A DNA stretch of 64,000 bases from Canna indica (GCA_034359265.1 CP136891.1:38990001-39054000), one strand, 5' to 3'. Counted from the stretch's first letter, positions 1 to 10,166 are shown. The notes: generated from the sequence alone by a model not told the origin. Numbers and translations: made by a program.

Positions 1-978
1 CCAAGTTTCAATCTTTTCTCGAGATTTTCGAGGGCCAACCATATCTTATAAAAAGTTCCGCTGAAATTAGAATGACAAATTTTACTAGTTAGAAAAGTTG
101 TTCAAGCTACAAATTTTACTTGCAAAATGAATAAATCTCCTGAACACTTTACATTTTTTAATTCTGATTCATGTTAACTTAAGCCTGTGAAGAGTAAAGG
201 TTAATATCCTATTATTAGGCACACATAGATGACATAGATGACATGGTCATGAAAAAAAATAAGAGAACAGAAAACACAAGTGATTTAGGGGGAAAACTCT
301 AAAAAATGAGAAAAATCACAAGCAGAGTCAAAGTGTAGAATACACAATCTAAAGAAACAAGATGCCACTAGTGGCAACTGTCAAAGTCCTATATTATGCA
401 TATGTGCATAAATCCCAACATATAAAGAGAACTCAAATCAGTGCCCCAGTGGAGACCTATAATAATTGTTTTTTTTAACTCTCAGACTATCCAACACATT
501 CGGTTATGTATTTCAAGCTTAATTTTCATGTCAAACTTAATTACTCGAGTGGAAGGTAGATGCTAAATATTTCATTTTGATTCCATGTCAAACATTCTTC
601 TTCAGCCTTGAAGTTATCCAACATCCATATTTTACTAATTTCTGTTAATGCCAATGCAACTTAACCTTGCCATATAATGTATTTACAAAAATTACTCGGT
701 TTGTGCATGCATATGAAGATGTCTGTTAATTGTGCAAACCTGCATGTTTGATTGTGACAGTGCACTGTGTTGCTTCAGCTAAGCTATTCAAACATATCAT
801 GAGTATTAGGTAAATGTGGAAACAGATCAAGCTCATGAGAATCAAGTTGTACAAGATGTTTCTACTTCATATGAAGTAGAAAAAAACAATTCCATAACAG
901 GTACTCAAGAGCAAGTAAATATTCAGTGAATTCCATTGTTCTAATGAGTTCAGCAGCTAGATCTCCAAATCCTAGCTG
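1..978. other. Unassigned AT-rich DNA
   Basis: I see no long reading frame, LTR edge or structural RNA here. The sequence is AT-rich and low in coding character, and it could be intergenic, intronic or an old decayed repeat. Confidence 0.5.
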
Positions 979-1053
979 CTGACTGTGTGATGGTAGTTAT
1001 GACTGTACAAGTTGTAATCTTTTTGCTCTGACTGTGTGATGGTAGTTATGACT
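979..1053. repeat. Two-copy 48-bp tandem repeat
   Basis: The phrase ctgactgtgtgatggtag begins near 979 and again near 1027, each time followed by ttatgact. This is a simple two-copy tandem duplication with a period of about 48 bp and no coding meaning that I can see. Confidence 0.7.
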
Positions 1054-1235
1054 ATGTGAAGATTTGGTGATCCACGTACCCAAATTCTGAAACCTCAAGC
1101 AAGCAAAAGCAACAATTATGTCTAAAGCATAGTAGTACTGAGGAGAGCAATAAATAACCTACCGAAAGAACAAGAAAAAAGAAGAAGAAGAGAGAACAAT
1201 CTCAAACCAGTTCGTTTCCACGATTTGGAATCAAC

Positions 1236-1425
1236 TATATAGTTACTGCGATGTAGTTGGAGATAAAATCGGGAAGATGAAATCCAGTATAAAGTCGGAA
1301 ATCAAGAAGATGAAATCCGATTGGAGATGGAATCGACGATGTAGATGCAGTTGAAATTGGGAAGATGAAATGTTACTGCGATGTAGTTGGAGTTGGAGAT
1401 AAAATGCTGCTACCGAGTATAAAAA
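1236..1425. repeat. Direct duplication (period about 138 bp)
   Basis: The phrase ttactgcgatgtagttgga occurs near 1236 and near 1374, each followed by gataaaat and then gatgaaat-type words. The stretch between contains more partial repeats of gaagatgaaatccg. It looks like a locally duplicated, purine-rich region. A 66-codon frame at 1365-1565 lies across it but is not conserved-looking. Confidence 0.55.
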
Positions 1426-1553
1426 ATCCAGTAGTTACCAATGATGAAATACGGTTGAAGATGAAAGCCGAGTATAAGCGCGTGGAGGTGAAATCCGGAC
1501 GAATATGTAATCCGGTGATTACCGAAGGAAGCGACGATTTGGATTTGGAGATA

Positions 1554-1750
1554 AGGTCTGGCTGAGAAGAAGAAGACCATTCTTATGCTAGATCTGGCTG
1601 AGAAGAAGAAGGTCGAGCCAGATCTGGTCGAGAGAAGAAGGGGTCAGGCCATTTCTGGCCGAGAAGAAGAAGAGGAAAGTCGGGCCAGATCTGGCCGAGA
1701 GAAGAAGAAAAGGAGGGGTCAGGACAGATCTGACCAAGAAGAAGAAGGAG
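1554..1750. repeat. Degenerate GA-rich minisatellite with ccagatctgg palindromes
   Basis: Five or six units of about 30-40 bp each contain the palindrome-like word agatctggc followed by gagaagaagaag. The units vary in length and spacing. A 146-codon frame at 1585-2025 is open mainly because of this Glu/Lys/Arg-rich repeat, so I do not call it a gene. Confidence 0.65.
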
Positions 1751-1799
1751 AAGGGAAGAAGGAGGAAGTAACCTGTAGAAGCAGAGTCACACTTGTCGT

Positions 1800-2185
1800 C
1801 GCGGAGTCGTCGCCCTTGTCGTCGCGGAGTCGTCGCACTTGTCGCCTCGGCTCAAGGAGAAGGGAGAAGTCTCGCCAAATCGATCACCTCTCTGCAGAAA
1901 TCGGGTTTTGTGTTGAAACCAAGATTTCTGTTTTATTACAAGTTTGCCACCGCGGTTTCATTTTTTTGAAACCGCGTGATTTGAAACCAACGAAAATAGG
2001 TGAAGATTGTTTTCACTTTCCTTAAGAAAAGTTGGTTTCGCAGAAACCGGTTTTCGGCTCGGTTTTGATTTGGTTTCGCGAAAACATACAACCAAACAAG
2101 ATTTCTTAAATTGGTTTGGTTTCGCTGAAACCAAAACCACGAAACCGAGTTTGGTTTCGTTAACCAAACAAGCCCTAAAAATTTC
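1800..2185. repeat. Short repeats of cgtcgcggagtcgtcgc and of GGTTTCG/GAAACC
   Basis: Two copies of cttgtcgtcgcggagtcgtc occur at about 1792-1845. From about 1950 to 2160 the words ggtttcg and gaaacc recur in both orientations and can fold back on each other. The stretch ends in aaccaaacaagccct, a word typical of plant hAT-like MITE ends, but I found no matching opposite terminus nearby. Confidence 0.45.
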
Positions 2186-2289
2186 CTTAAAAGTTGGTAT
2201 TTAACTTGTTTCTACCCAAAGAACAATTACCGGGACTTTTGGTGTCAATAAGATGTTTGAATCATATAACCCCCCCCCTCAGGAGCTCC

Positions 2290-2607
2290 CTAAACTTTGA
2301 AAATTTCTAGGTTATTTTTTTATTTTCTTATTTTTCAACTTTTCAGGGTTCATGTTTTGGTTTTTGAGTTTCTTTGCAATACAATGAGGATTTTACAATG
2401 AATCTAGTCACCCTAAACCTAGACTTTAACTTTCGATGAATCCCGAGCGTCGACGAGCGTCCTTGCCGATTTTTTCAATTTTTTCGATCGCGAACGTCGT
2501 GCGCAAACTGATATGGAACCTGAAAATATATTTGCTCAAATATTAGTTCCATGTTTATTATCATCAAAACCAAGATTAAGACCAAGGTTGAAAACCGTAG
2601 GCCAACA
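2290..2607 (-). repeat. Truncated copia LTR (5' part), minus strand
   Basis: Read on the minus strand from 2607 it begins TGTTGGCCTACGG and continues with the 'ttttcaacc...gattttgatgataa' signature found at the start of the LTRs at 35279, 38524, 44510 and 63899. The edge at 2607 abuts Tat gypsy sequence, which fits insertion into the Tat fragment. The other end is lost; 2290 is an approximate limit. Confidence 0.6.
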
Positions 2608-2950
2608 TACTCAACGTTAAGGAAGATGCACATCAATGAAACTTCACTCAACCCTTACCATGGAGACCTCGTCGGTTTCTCAGCAGAACGAGTTAGCGTC
2701 AAAGGCTACATCTGACTGACGACGATGTTTGGCTCTTTACCAAAAACTAAGTCAACAAATGTGCAGTACCTAGTCATCAAATGCCCCAGTCCCTATCACA
2801 GGATCTTGGGGCAATCATCACTGAACAACATAGGAGTCGTCGTATTGACTCCCCACCTATCGATCAAATTCCAATCTCATAGACCAAAGTAGGAGTGGTC
2901 CACGCGGACCAGAAAGAAACCCACCTATGCTATAATGAGTGCCTAAAGCA
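2608..2950 (+). pseudogene. Tat protease C-terminus and PR-RT linker, decayed
   Basis: Translation with frame changes gives the segment after the protease active site: an 'NVQYLVIKCPSPY' block, a 'LGQSSLNNIGVVVLTPHLSIKF' type block (2810-2875), and the VHADQKE...CYNECLK linker typical of Tat pol at about 2895-2950. The equivalent region of the second copy is at 6420-6640. The catalytic DxG part is missing because the copy starts at the LTR insertion edge (2607). Confidence 0.65.
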
Positions 2951-3299
2951 GAGATCGGCCGAGTCGGAAGAAATGTCAAGCACCTCATCCCAGCCAACAC
3001 TCTCAGTATGTTCTTCACACATAACAACAACCCAGAATTTCCAAATTGGACCCAAGAGGAGATGTCCCAACGACATGGAACATGTACAAGTCGGGGCCTC
3101 CCATGAACAGTTGACTTACATACACCTTTCGTTGAGATCAAAGCTCAACACGGCACTCTACTAAATGGCAATGCCAACCTGTTCGCATAAACGTCACCTG
3201 ACATGAATAAACCCTCAAGTCATCTGCCACAATCTCGCCATCGATCTATGGGTCAAGCCTATGGCGTAGAAGAAAAGAAAGCTTGAGGCTGAGCACCAA

Positions 3300-3590
3300 C
3301 AAGCATCTCTCGAAGAGACTGGAAAATTGCTGAAAACAAATTTTATATGGGAAGTCAGATTCATCACATGGCTTACAAACATCATGATGGTCAAGAAGCA
3401 CTCAGGGAAGTGGAAGATGTGTGTTAATTTCATCGACTTGAACAAGGCCTGCCCGAAAGACTCCTACCCACCGTCGAGCATAGACAAGCTTATCGGCGGC
3501 TCCTCAGAATACCAATACCTAAGCTTCATGGACGCCTTCTCAGGCTACAATGGTCTCCAAAACACCGGCCACCAGAGACCACTACAATGA
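3300..3590 (+). pseudogene. Tat-type reverse transcriptase N-terminal part
   Basis: The frame at 3327-3590 contains KWKMCVNFIDLNKACPKDSY followed by the SIDKLIGGSS and LSFMDAFSGYN blocks. These are RT motifs of the Tat lineage of Ty3/gypsy, which copies element RNA into cDNA in cytoplasmic particles. The YxDD catalytic block and the rest of the palm are absent: after GYN the sequence breaks and resumes in RNase H. This is a deletion remnant, not a working enzyme. Confidence 0.85.
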
Positions 3591-3599
3591 TCTCAAGAG

Positions 3600-4112
3600 T
3601 TTTCAAGAGTTCAAGAGTTTTCTTGCCAGCCCGCCAGTTATGGATAAATCCCAATAGAGAGAGACACTCTTCCTCTACCTCACGGTCATAGAGAACGCCC
3701 TCAGCTCTGTATTAGTCTGAGAACAAGGGAAAGATTGAAACTGATTTACTTCATCAATAAGGTCCTTCAGGGACCTGAAACTAAATATCAGAGGCTAGAG
3801 GTCAAAGCTTGCCTTCGCCCTGGTCATCTCGGCCAGAAGATTAAGGACGTACTTCTAGAGTCACCACATCTTGGTACGCATAGAATAGCCGATCAGGCAG
3901 GTTCCGCCCAAGCTCGAACTTGCCCGATGAATGATATATTGGTTAGTGGAGATCTATGAGTTCAACATCGAATACCAGCCTAAAGGTATCATCAAAGCCA
4001 AGCATTGGTAAATTTTGTCGCCGAATTCACAAACTAGGAAGGCACCCCCAACCAGGCCGAAGCATAGACGTTGTTCGTGGACAGTGCCTCCAACGAAAAA
4101 GGAAGCGAAGCT
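3600..4112 (+). pseudogene. Tat-type RNase H remnant and start of the second RNase H-like domain
   Basis: In broken frames one reads LYLTVIENALSSVLV (about 3670), a YFINKVLQGPETKYQRLE block (3750-3800), then SHHL..RIADQ and VNFVAEF (about 4010). This is the RNase H and connection of Ty3/gypsy pol. It is followed by LFVDSASNEKGS (4070-4105), matching the start of the extra RNase H-like domain of Tat elements. The sequence then jumps into the tandem repeat, so integrase is lost. Confidence 0.75.
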
Positions 4113-4335
4113 AGCTATCACTCCAAGAGTCGATTTTCATCAACCTGGCTTATTGACTATCACGTCACTACTTCTGGCCTCAACGCCCTTACACGACAAG
4201 GACTCAATTTTTCACCAGTTTGGCTCGTTGGCTATCACGCCACTACTTCCGGGCTCAAAGCCATTACTCGACTCCTCGTGCATTGTCCTGCCTTGAACTC
4301 CCGAGTGCAGTGTACCTACTATTTCTGACTCTACC
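4113..4335 (+). repeat. Short array of the Tat LTR tandem repeat
   Basis: A short unit (about 77 bp, ending ttacacgacaagg) is followed by a longer one, both built on gattttcaccagcctggct and ggctatcacgcca words. The same unit forms the array at 7200-7940 and, inverted, at 26138-26480. Here it directly follows truncated pol, so the junction at about 4113 is a deletion point. Confidence 0.75.
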
Positions 4336-4339
4336 ATCA

Positions 4340-4770
4340 ATACGCAAAATCACTTCTAGTACCAGCCTAGCTAGCTCAACATCGGGTTCCGCCGTTACTA
4401 CTTGAACCTCTGAATAACTTCAGAGCCATCACAAAAGGTTCGGCCTCAAATAAAGATTATCCCTTCATAGGGAACCAAGCATTACCGACAGGAAAAACTA
4501 TACTACCAAATAAGCAAGAACATGTTGCAAAAAATATGCATGCTTAAATAAGCCCATGAGGGGGCAATTGTCAAACAAGAGGGGAAATAATTAACCCCCA
4601 AAAGTTATCAAACCCACCTACACACAGGCAAACAAAAATTGGAACATTTACTGTTGAGGGATCACATCAGCCTTGGAAGGCGCGGCGGGAGCATCCTTCC
4701 CTAGAACAGTACCGCTCCTTGGGAAAAATGAGCACTGACCCAGAGTCGCAGTTGAAGATTCCCCTCCAAG
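4340..4770 (+). other. Tat 3' region between repeats and antisense ORF
   Basis: This is non-coding. It includes the phrase 'ggggcaattgtcaaacaagagggg' near 4560, whose reverse-strand counterpart lies at 38420-38470 in the minus-strand Tat fragment. It therefore belongs to the Tat 3' untranslated region. Confidence 0.5.
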
Positions 4771-4773
4771 AGA

Positions 4774-5150
4774 TCAAGAAAAGTCCTCCTCAACCTCATG
4801 ATTCACCAGGACACCATCCCTAACCTTCATAAGGAAGTCAACTCCAGAATAATCAATACCAGGAGCAAAGAGCTTAGCATATTCTACCGCTCTTTCAAAA
4901 CTCTCAATATACATTGTGAGGGCACCATTCCGAAGGCATCTCGTCTCATCCTCAAGAGCTTGCCTTGCCAAGTTGCACCTCCTAACCTCAACCTTGGCTT
5001 CCTCCGCCTCGGTCTTCAAATGAGAACTCTCCGCCATTGTTGCGGCAAGATCCCCCCTAACTTGGAGTCCCACTGACTTGAGCGTCCAAGTGTCTTTTGC
5101 ATATCACCCCAACCTCAACCTTGGCTTCCTCGGCCTCGGTCTTCAAACGG
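4774..5150 (-). pseudogene. Antisense coiled-coil ORF of the Tat element (fragment)
   Basis: On the strand opposite to pol, the frame ending at 4774 carries a Glu/Ala/Lys-rich stretch (LKTEAEEAKVEV, LARQALEDETRCLRNGAL) and then the tail TMYIESFERAVEYAKLFAPG and DYSGVDFLMKVRDGVLVNHE. Heptad-like spacing suggests a coiled coil. An antisense ORF between pol and the 3' LTR is known in some Tat-lineage elements such as Grande, RIRE2 and Retand; its function is unknown. A second, longer copy with the same relation to pol lies at 37610-38357. The N-terminal part is missing here because LTR sequence follows at about 5190. Confidence 0.65.
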
Positions 5151-5185
5151 GGACTCTCCGCCACCATTGTGGCAAGATCCCCCCC
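4975..5185. repeat. Tandem duplication inside the antisense ORF
   Basis: The segment with cctcaaccttggcttcctc, ctcggtcttcaaa and ggcaagatccccccc occurs at 4980-5055 and again at 5105-5180. The duplication lengthens the coiled-coil frame on the minus strand and ends in a C-run. Confidence 0.65.
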
Positions 5186-5189
5186 CCCT

Positions 5190-5990
5190 CCCCCGCCGGC
5201 GTTGAACTTGATCGGGAGAGACAACGAACCGGACCAGATTACTCCGATCCTCAGGCAGGCAACGACCCAAAGCCAAGCGACCGCCCCATAATAGTTGGAA
5301 CTCGGAGCCAAGCGACCGTTGTCATACGTCAATGGCAACGACCCGACAACGATGTTAAATCGTGGCCTGGTAATGCTGAAACAACGAGGAGCGACGCTTC
5401 GGCACCAGCCCATCCTCCCCCTGAAGAGCCGCAATGTCAAATAAATGATTTGGAAACAAAGAACCAATAGTTAGAAGCCCAAGTTGAGATGCTAACGTGG
5501 TCTCGGGAGAAATTTCTAGCTAACCACGAGAGCTGCCGCTCAGAGCATGAAGAGAGCAATCACTAAAAAAAGATGAGAGTAGTTTCTGTCCTTCGCGACG
5601 AGGTCTCCAGTACCTCCCGTCCAGAAAAAGATGAAGATTCCAAAGATAGGAAGGCCAAGACTATCCTTCCTATCGACGCAGGACCTTTCCTCATACACAT
5701 AATGGCGACCAACCTCCCGTCAAAGAGCAAGCTGCCTACTATCCTGATGCCCTACAACAGTATTGGCGACCCTACGCTATCCCTGACGATATTGATGACT
5801 ATGATGCTCTATCATGGAGCAACTGACCCCGCAATTTGTAGGGATAAGGTCATCACCTAGCCCGAGTGCTCGATTCAAAAGGTACACTCCATTCAATACT
5901 AAGAAGGAAACCATCCTTCACGAAATTTACCATGAAGTCGAACACCCTCGAATTTCCATTCACTTCATTAGGAGAATAACCGAGCTAATC
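5190..5990 (+). pseudogene. Tat LTR end and 5' gag remnant
   Basis: From ccgccggcgttgaac the sequence parallels 8380-8980, which holds the end of an LTR, the PBS and early gag. The PBS itself is lost here ('caggcaggcaacgaccc' replaces it). Gag-like words follow, including DAGPFLIHIMATNLPSKSKL and PYNSIGDPTL (frame 5573-5860), with the counterpart 'LTPYDGTSDPTLW' at about 8935-8980. This is the Tat capsid N-terminal region, broken by stops. Confidence 0.6.
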
Positions 5991-6009
5991 ACTCGACAAA
6001 CGAGATCCG

Positions 6010-6720
6010 AGGCATCATCGACTACATTCCTGGTGGATTTGTAGGAGGCACAGCATCGAGCTCGGCCAGAAAGAGATCTCTTCGGGCAATCATGGTAGTC
6101 GATAGCGCCACTCGTCCACACCAGCCTACACCCAAAACCCCGGTAATATCGTTCTATGAATTTGATTTTCATGAAACTCATCAAGACCCGCACAACCCGG
6201 TTGTAATCTCTGTGATTACAAGAAACTTCATCATCAAAAAGGTTCTTGTTGACCAAGGCAGCTCGACCGACATCCTTTTCTACTATACCTTTGACAAAAT
6301 GCAATTAATAGAAGCCTCGCTCACACCATGCAAAGAAGACTTGGTAGGCTTCTCAAGAGAAAGGGTTGACGTCCGTGGAGCCATATGGCTGAGGACAACA
6401 TTCAACTCTTAGCCAAAGGCAAAAACAATTGATGTACAGTACCTAGTCTTAACATCCCCAGCCTGTATCGTATGATCCTAGGACGATCGTCACTTGAATA
6501 ATCTGGGAGTTGTTGTATCCACTCCACATATGATGTTAAAGTTACTTGTTTCGGAAACAGAAGTAGGCATGTTGCATGCCGATTAGAAAGAAGTCCGGTT
6601 GTGCTATAATGAATTCCTCAAACCAAAGATGGTTGAACCAAAGAAAGAGCCTAATGGCCCCCAAACGCTTTCTATAATCGATGGCAAACAACCGGCAAAA
6701 GCCTCTGAGTCAAACTCAAG
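6010..6720 (+). pseudogene. Tat-type aspartic protease and PR-RT linker
   Basis: The frame 6092-6412 reads VVDSATRPHQPTPKTPVISF, then the active-site block KVLVDQGSSTDILFYYTFDK, then LTPCKEDLVGFSRERVDVRG. This retroviral-type protease would cut the Gag-Pol polyprotein. Unusually for the family, the active-site triad reads D-Q-G, and the minus-strand copy at 26694-27218 has the same D-Q-G. After a stop at 6412 the linker continues (IDVQYLVL, NNLGVVVSTPH, CYNEFLKP) to about 6640 and then stops at LTR-like DNA with no RT. Confidence 0.8.
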
Positions 6721-6799
6721 ACGGGGCATGCAAAAACAACCCCAACTCAACCCTTGAAAGTACTCAAGTCATGATCAAATCACCACAACATGCACAAAG

Positions 6800-8447
6800 A
6801 AAGCTCAGACCAAGCATTCTTCATGTACGCACAATTTCATTATTATAAAAATGCATTTCTTGCATCACTTCTCACTATATGCCTAGGGAGCTTTACGACC
6901 ATCCCACCACTTTAACGAATATTTTATTATTCAAATCCTACTTGAATCTTCATGCACGATTCCACCTTATGCTCCTTGGCTAGCTCAGCCTAAATCTTTG
7001 CACGCATTTCTCAACCTTCAGAATTGGCCTCAAAGCACAGCGCTCCACTCAACGGCAAAACATCATATTATACCAGTCTGGCTCGTCAGCCTCAATGCCT
7101 ATTATGGGCTCCCACTCCCTCAATGACCCCAAGCACGTTTCTGGCGAGCTCAATTTTCATCGAGTCTAGTCCTCAACCTCTAAAGCTATTACTTCCTACC
7201 TCATTGCCCTTACACGACTAGGACTTGGTTTTCACCAGCCTGGCTCATTGGCTATCACGCCATTACTTCCGGCCTCAAAGCCTTTACTCGACTCCTTCCA
7301 CGCGGTCCTGCCATACTCTCCTCGGTGTACTCATCTTGAACCCCCGAGTACAGTCCTCGGCCCCCAGAGCCGTTGCTCCTTGCCTCAGCGCCCTTTACCT
7401 ACCAGGACTCGATTTTCACGAGCCGAGCTCGTTGCCTATCATGCATTACTTCTGGCCTCAGAGCCTTTACTCGACTCCTCACGCGCGGTCCTACCTTACG
7501 CTCCTCGGTGAGCTTAGCTTGAACCCCCCGGGTACAGTCCTCGGCCCCCACAACTGTTACTTTCGGCCTCAATGCCCTTACACGACCAGGACTCAGTTTT
7601 CACTAGCCTAGATCATTGACTATCACGCCATTACTTCCACCCTCAAAGCCTTTACTCGACTCCTTGAGCGTGGTCCTGCCTTACGCTCCTCGACGAGCTC
7701 GGCTTGAACCTCCGAGTACAGTCCTCGGCTCTCAAAGCTGTTATTCCCGGCCTCAACGCCCTTACACGACCGGGACTCGATTTTCACCAGCTTGGCTCGT
7801 TGGCTATCACCCCATTATTTCCGACCTTAGAGCCTTTACTCGACTTGTCACGTGTGGTCCTACCTTACGCTCCTCGGTGAGCTCAGCTTGAACCATTACA
7901 GTCGTCAGCCCCCAAAGCCATTACTTTTGGCCTGAGAGTCCCTACTCAACTCCCCGCGCACGGCCCTGGACTGGACTAGAAAATTGGGCCCGGTCGGATT
8001 AGACCCAACAATGCCCCTTCATTCATCCCGAACCAAACCGCATGGTCCTGTCCAAGGGGCTCTGCTCAAGCTACACCCTTGACCGAGACTCAAGCCGGAA
8101 CAAATGGCTCTGCCCGGGGTACCCACCCGGCCATATATGGACTCCCATGTCCTTGCTCATCACGAGGAATATACCATCATAAACCTACCATCTCCGGTAT
8201 TGGCCTCAACCCATTCCGGGCAACAATCCTAGTTAGATTATTGGGCAGCATGACCACCTCCACCTATAATATGTTCAGACACGGCACACCTCAGGTAACC
8301 CTAAGTTCCAATTCTATAAACCTCCACCTTGGGGTCCCCCTAACTTGGGCGTCATAGTCTCTTTTGTAGGTCCCCGCCACCGGCGTTGAACGAAACAAGG
8401 ACAAACACCTAACTGAACCGAAAGACACAGACTCTCAGGTAGGAACA
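6800..8447 (+). repeat. Tat LTR (right edge clear, left edge uncertain)
   Basis: The right edge is set by ...ggtaggaaca at 8447, followed by tc and the PBS. Inside are the 184-bp repeats (7200-7940) and a GC-rich 'gggcccggtcgg' block. Promoter-like AT words (cctataatatg near 8260 and ttctataaacc near 8313) precede the R/U5-like end. The left edge is placed only roughly where pol similarity stops. Confidence 0.6.
7200..7940 (+). repeat. 184-bp tandem array (four units) in the Tat LTR
   Basis: Units start with ggact(c/t)g(g/a)ttttcac at 7221, 7404, 7589 and 7773, giving periods of 183, 185 and 184 bp. Each unit carries ggctatcacgccattactt, gcctttactcgactcc, a ggtcctgcc block, tcctcggcccccaa and gcccttacacgacca in that order. 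Retand elements of the Tat lineage are known to carry an amplified tandem repeat; this array fits that pattern. Confidence 0.85.
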
Positions 8448-8449
8448 TC

Positions 8450-8467
8450 TGGCGCCCACCTTGGGGC
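8450..8467 (+). other. Primer-binding site of a Tat element
   Basis: TGGCGCCCACCTTGGGGC lies three bases after the LTR edge at 8447. This is the PBS form commonly seen in plant Tat elements, usually assigned to a tRNA-Arg primer. Confidence 0.75.
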
Positions 8468-8980
8468 CAAGTAAAGCTTACCTCCCCCACAATGGTTGGA
8501 ACCCGTAGCCAAGCGACTGCCATCGCACGCCAACGGCAACGACTTGATGGCGATGATCGACCACAGCCAAATGACATTGAGATAGCGAGGAGTGACGCTC
8601 TGGTACCAGCCCCCTTCCCCCTGAATAGCCCTGATAGAGGGTGAACGAATTAGAAGCACAAAACCAACAACCAACGACACAAGTCAAGACATTGGCATGG
8701 TCTCAAGGGCAACCCCGGGCCTAACGTGAATGTTGCCGCTCAGAGCATGGAGAGACCAACCACTCGAAGAGAAAGATCAGTCTCTCTTCTTTGAGACGAG
8801 GTCTCTATCACCCTTCGACCAAAAAAGAATGAATCTCCAAAGACTCAAGGGGTTGAGGCCGCTTCCCACCTTGACGCAGGGCTCTTCGCCAAGCACATCA
8901 TGGCAACTTGCCTCCAGTGGAGGAGCGAGCTACCCACCACCTTGACACCCTACGACGGTACGAGTGACCCTACGCTATGG
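8468..8980 (+). pseudogene. Tat gag, 5' part, cut by Copia-1
   Basis: In broken frames this is the same gag start as at 5240-5900: a 'VGTRSQATAIARQRQR'-like block near 8490, then acidic and Arg-rich parts, and a C-terminal piece with the P-Y-D-G-T-S-D-P motif at about 8940-8975. It ends exactly at the LTR edge of Copia-1 (8981). The matching remainder of this gag is not found on the far side of Copia-1, where the Tat sequence runs in the opposite direction. Confidence 0.6.
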
Positions 8981-10152
8981 TGTTCAAATATCCACACTAG
9001 AAGGGGGGTTGAATAGTGTGTAGCTAAAATTAGGTCCAACTACAATCTTTTCGATTCAAACCCATTTACAACCAATTCGATGTTCTTTTAAGTTGAATGC
9101 TTAGACAAGTCAATATAGCAATTAAAAGCAAGTAATGAAGCAATGCAAACACAATCAATTATAGTGGTTCGGCCAAACCGTCTACTCCACTACCTTATTT
9201 CCACACCAAGGATTTCTAACCAAACTTCTTTATAGACCAAGTGTTTCCCTTAGAATACAATGAGGACTCACTTATCAACCCTTTGAGAAAGCCTCAACAC
9301 CTATTCTCTTTGGCAAAACACAACTCTACAAAGAACCTAAGATGTTTACCTAGCACACCTTACAAGCTACAATGGTGAAAGAACACTTAAACGACTATAG
9401 AAAACAAGAAGAAAGGAGCAAGGAAATAAACCAAGCTTGTGTGCTACTTTCTTAGCCTTCCAAGCCTCCAACTCCTCAACTCGAAAGGTGAAGTTGGAAG
9501 CCGGAGTCGAGTTGCGAAGAACATTCCGAGTAGATGATGAATCATCGAAGCTCGGGTGTGGAAATCAACTTTAGAAGGCTTGTGGAACTCTCTTGAAGGC
9601 TTAATGCAACAATGAAGAGGGTTAGGTGAAGGATTATGAGGGGTATTTATAACCCCTCACCAAGACAGGTCACCCAACGGGCGTTTTCTGCCCTATTGGC
9701 ATCGCCCAATCGATGGCAGATCGATGGTCGGTCGACCGATCAAGTGACCGGCCACAGACCAGAGCCCTCTAGTTGATTTTGAGCTCCCTTATGGGCCGGT
9801 CGACCGACCATCGACCGCCCATTGGCCGGAACCTAGAAACTGCAGTTCTTTGCTGATTTTTCGCGCGATGTTCGTTTTTGGGTTTCGCCTTTGTATTTTG
9901 ACTTGGGATTTATTACAATCAGGTTAGGGTTGATATCCTAGAGGCATATTACATTAATTTCTATTTCTAATCCTAGGAATCTACGTGATTGTCGTCGAAG
10001 CCATTTTTGATGTTTCGTGGCATTTTTTCCGAAAGAAGTTCGCACGCGTATCATTCCATCAACCTGAACTCAAAACTCCACAAATGCATTAGTTTCATGT
10101 TTGCTATCATCAAAATAGATAATGAGGCTTAGTGGCAACCCTTGGGCCAACA
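8981..10152 (-). repeat. Copia-1 3' LTR
   Basis: On the minus strand it runs from TGTTGGCCCAAGGG (10152) to ...TATTTGAACA (8981), with the typical tail 'attcaaccccccttctagtg'. It aligns along its length with 25085-26137. A cluster of ggtcgaccga-type palindromes sits at 9660-9840, and a TATA-like word lies at 9644-9651 on the minus strand, so the palindromes lie just upstream of the promoter. Confidence 0.85.
9644..9651 (-). promoter_or_regulatory. LTR TATA box (Copia-1 3' LTR)
   Basis: The minus-strand word TATAAATA sits in gaggggttataaatacccc. The same context occurs in the 5' LTR at 25679-25686, so it is a conserved promoter element of this LTR family. Confidence 0.6.
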
Positions 10153-10166
10153 ATCTCCCCCTTTTT
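10153..10166 (-). other. Polypurine tract of Copia-1
   Basis: The minus-strand sequence is AAAAAGGGGGAGAT, directly upstream of the 3' LTR start TGTTGG. It is the plus-strand priming site of reverse transcription. Confidence 0.8.

Larger units (their letters stand above)
2608..8980 (+). mobile_element. Mosaic of Tat/Retand-type Ty3/gypsy fragments
   Basis: Plus-strand order: protease end, RT, RNase H, short tandem repeats, antisense coiled-coil ORF, LTR end plus gag, second protease, long LTR with 184-bp repeats, PBS, and gag cut off at 8980 by Copia-1. At least two Tat copies are joined by deletions: the domain order repeats, and integrase and most of RT/RNase H are missing from the second copy. 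Membership in the Tat lineage rests on the RT phrase DLNKACPKDS, the protease phrase VDQGSSTDILFY, the PBS tggcgcccacc, the antisense ORF and the LTR tandem repeats. All coding parts have stops. Confidence 0.8.

Noticed and set aside
1585..2025. 146-codon plus-strand frame
   Set aside because: It is open mainly because it crosses a GA-rich minisatellite. The composition is Glu/Arg/Lys/Ser-biased, with no domain and no counterpart elsewhere.
2160..2185. hAT-like MITE end (aaccaaacaagccct)
   Set aside because: No matching opposite terminus or target duplication was found within the preceding 2 kb.
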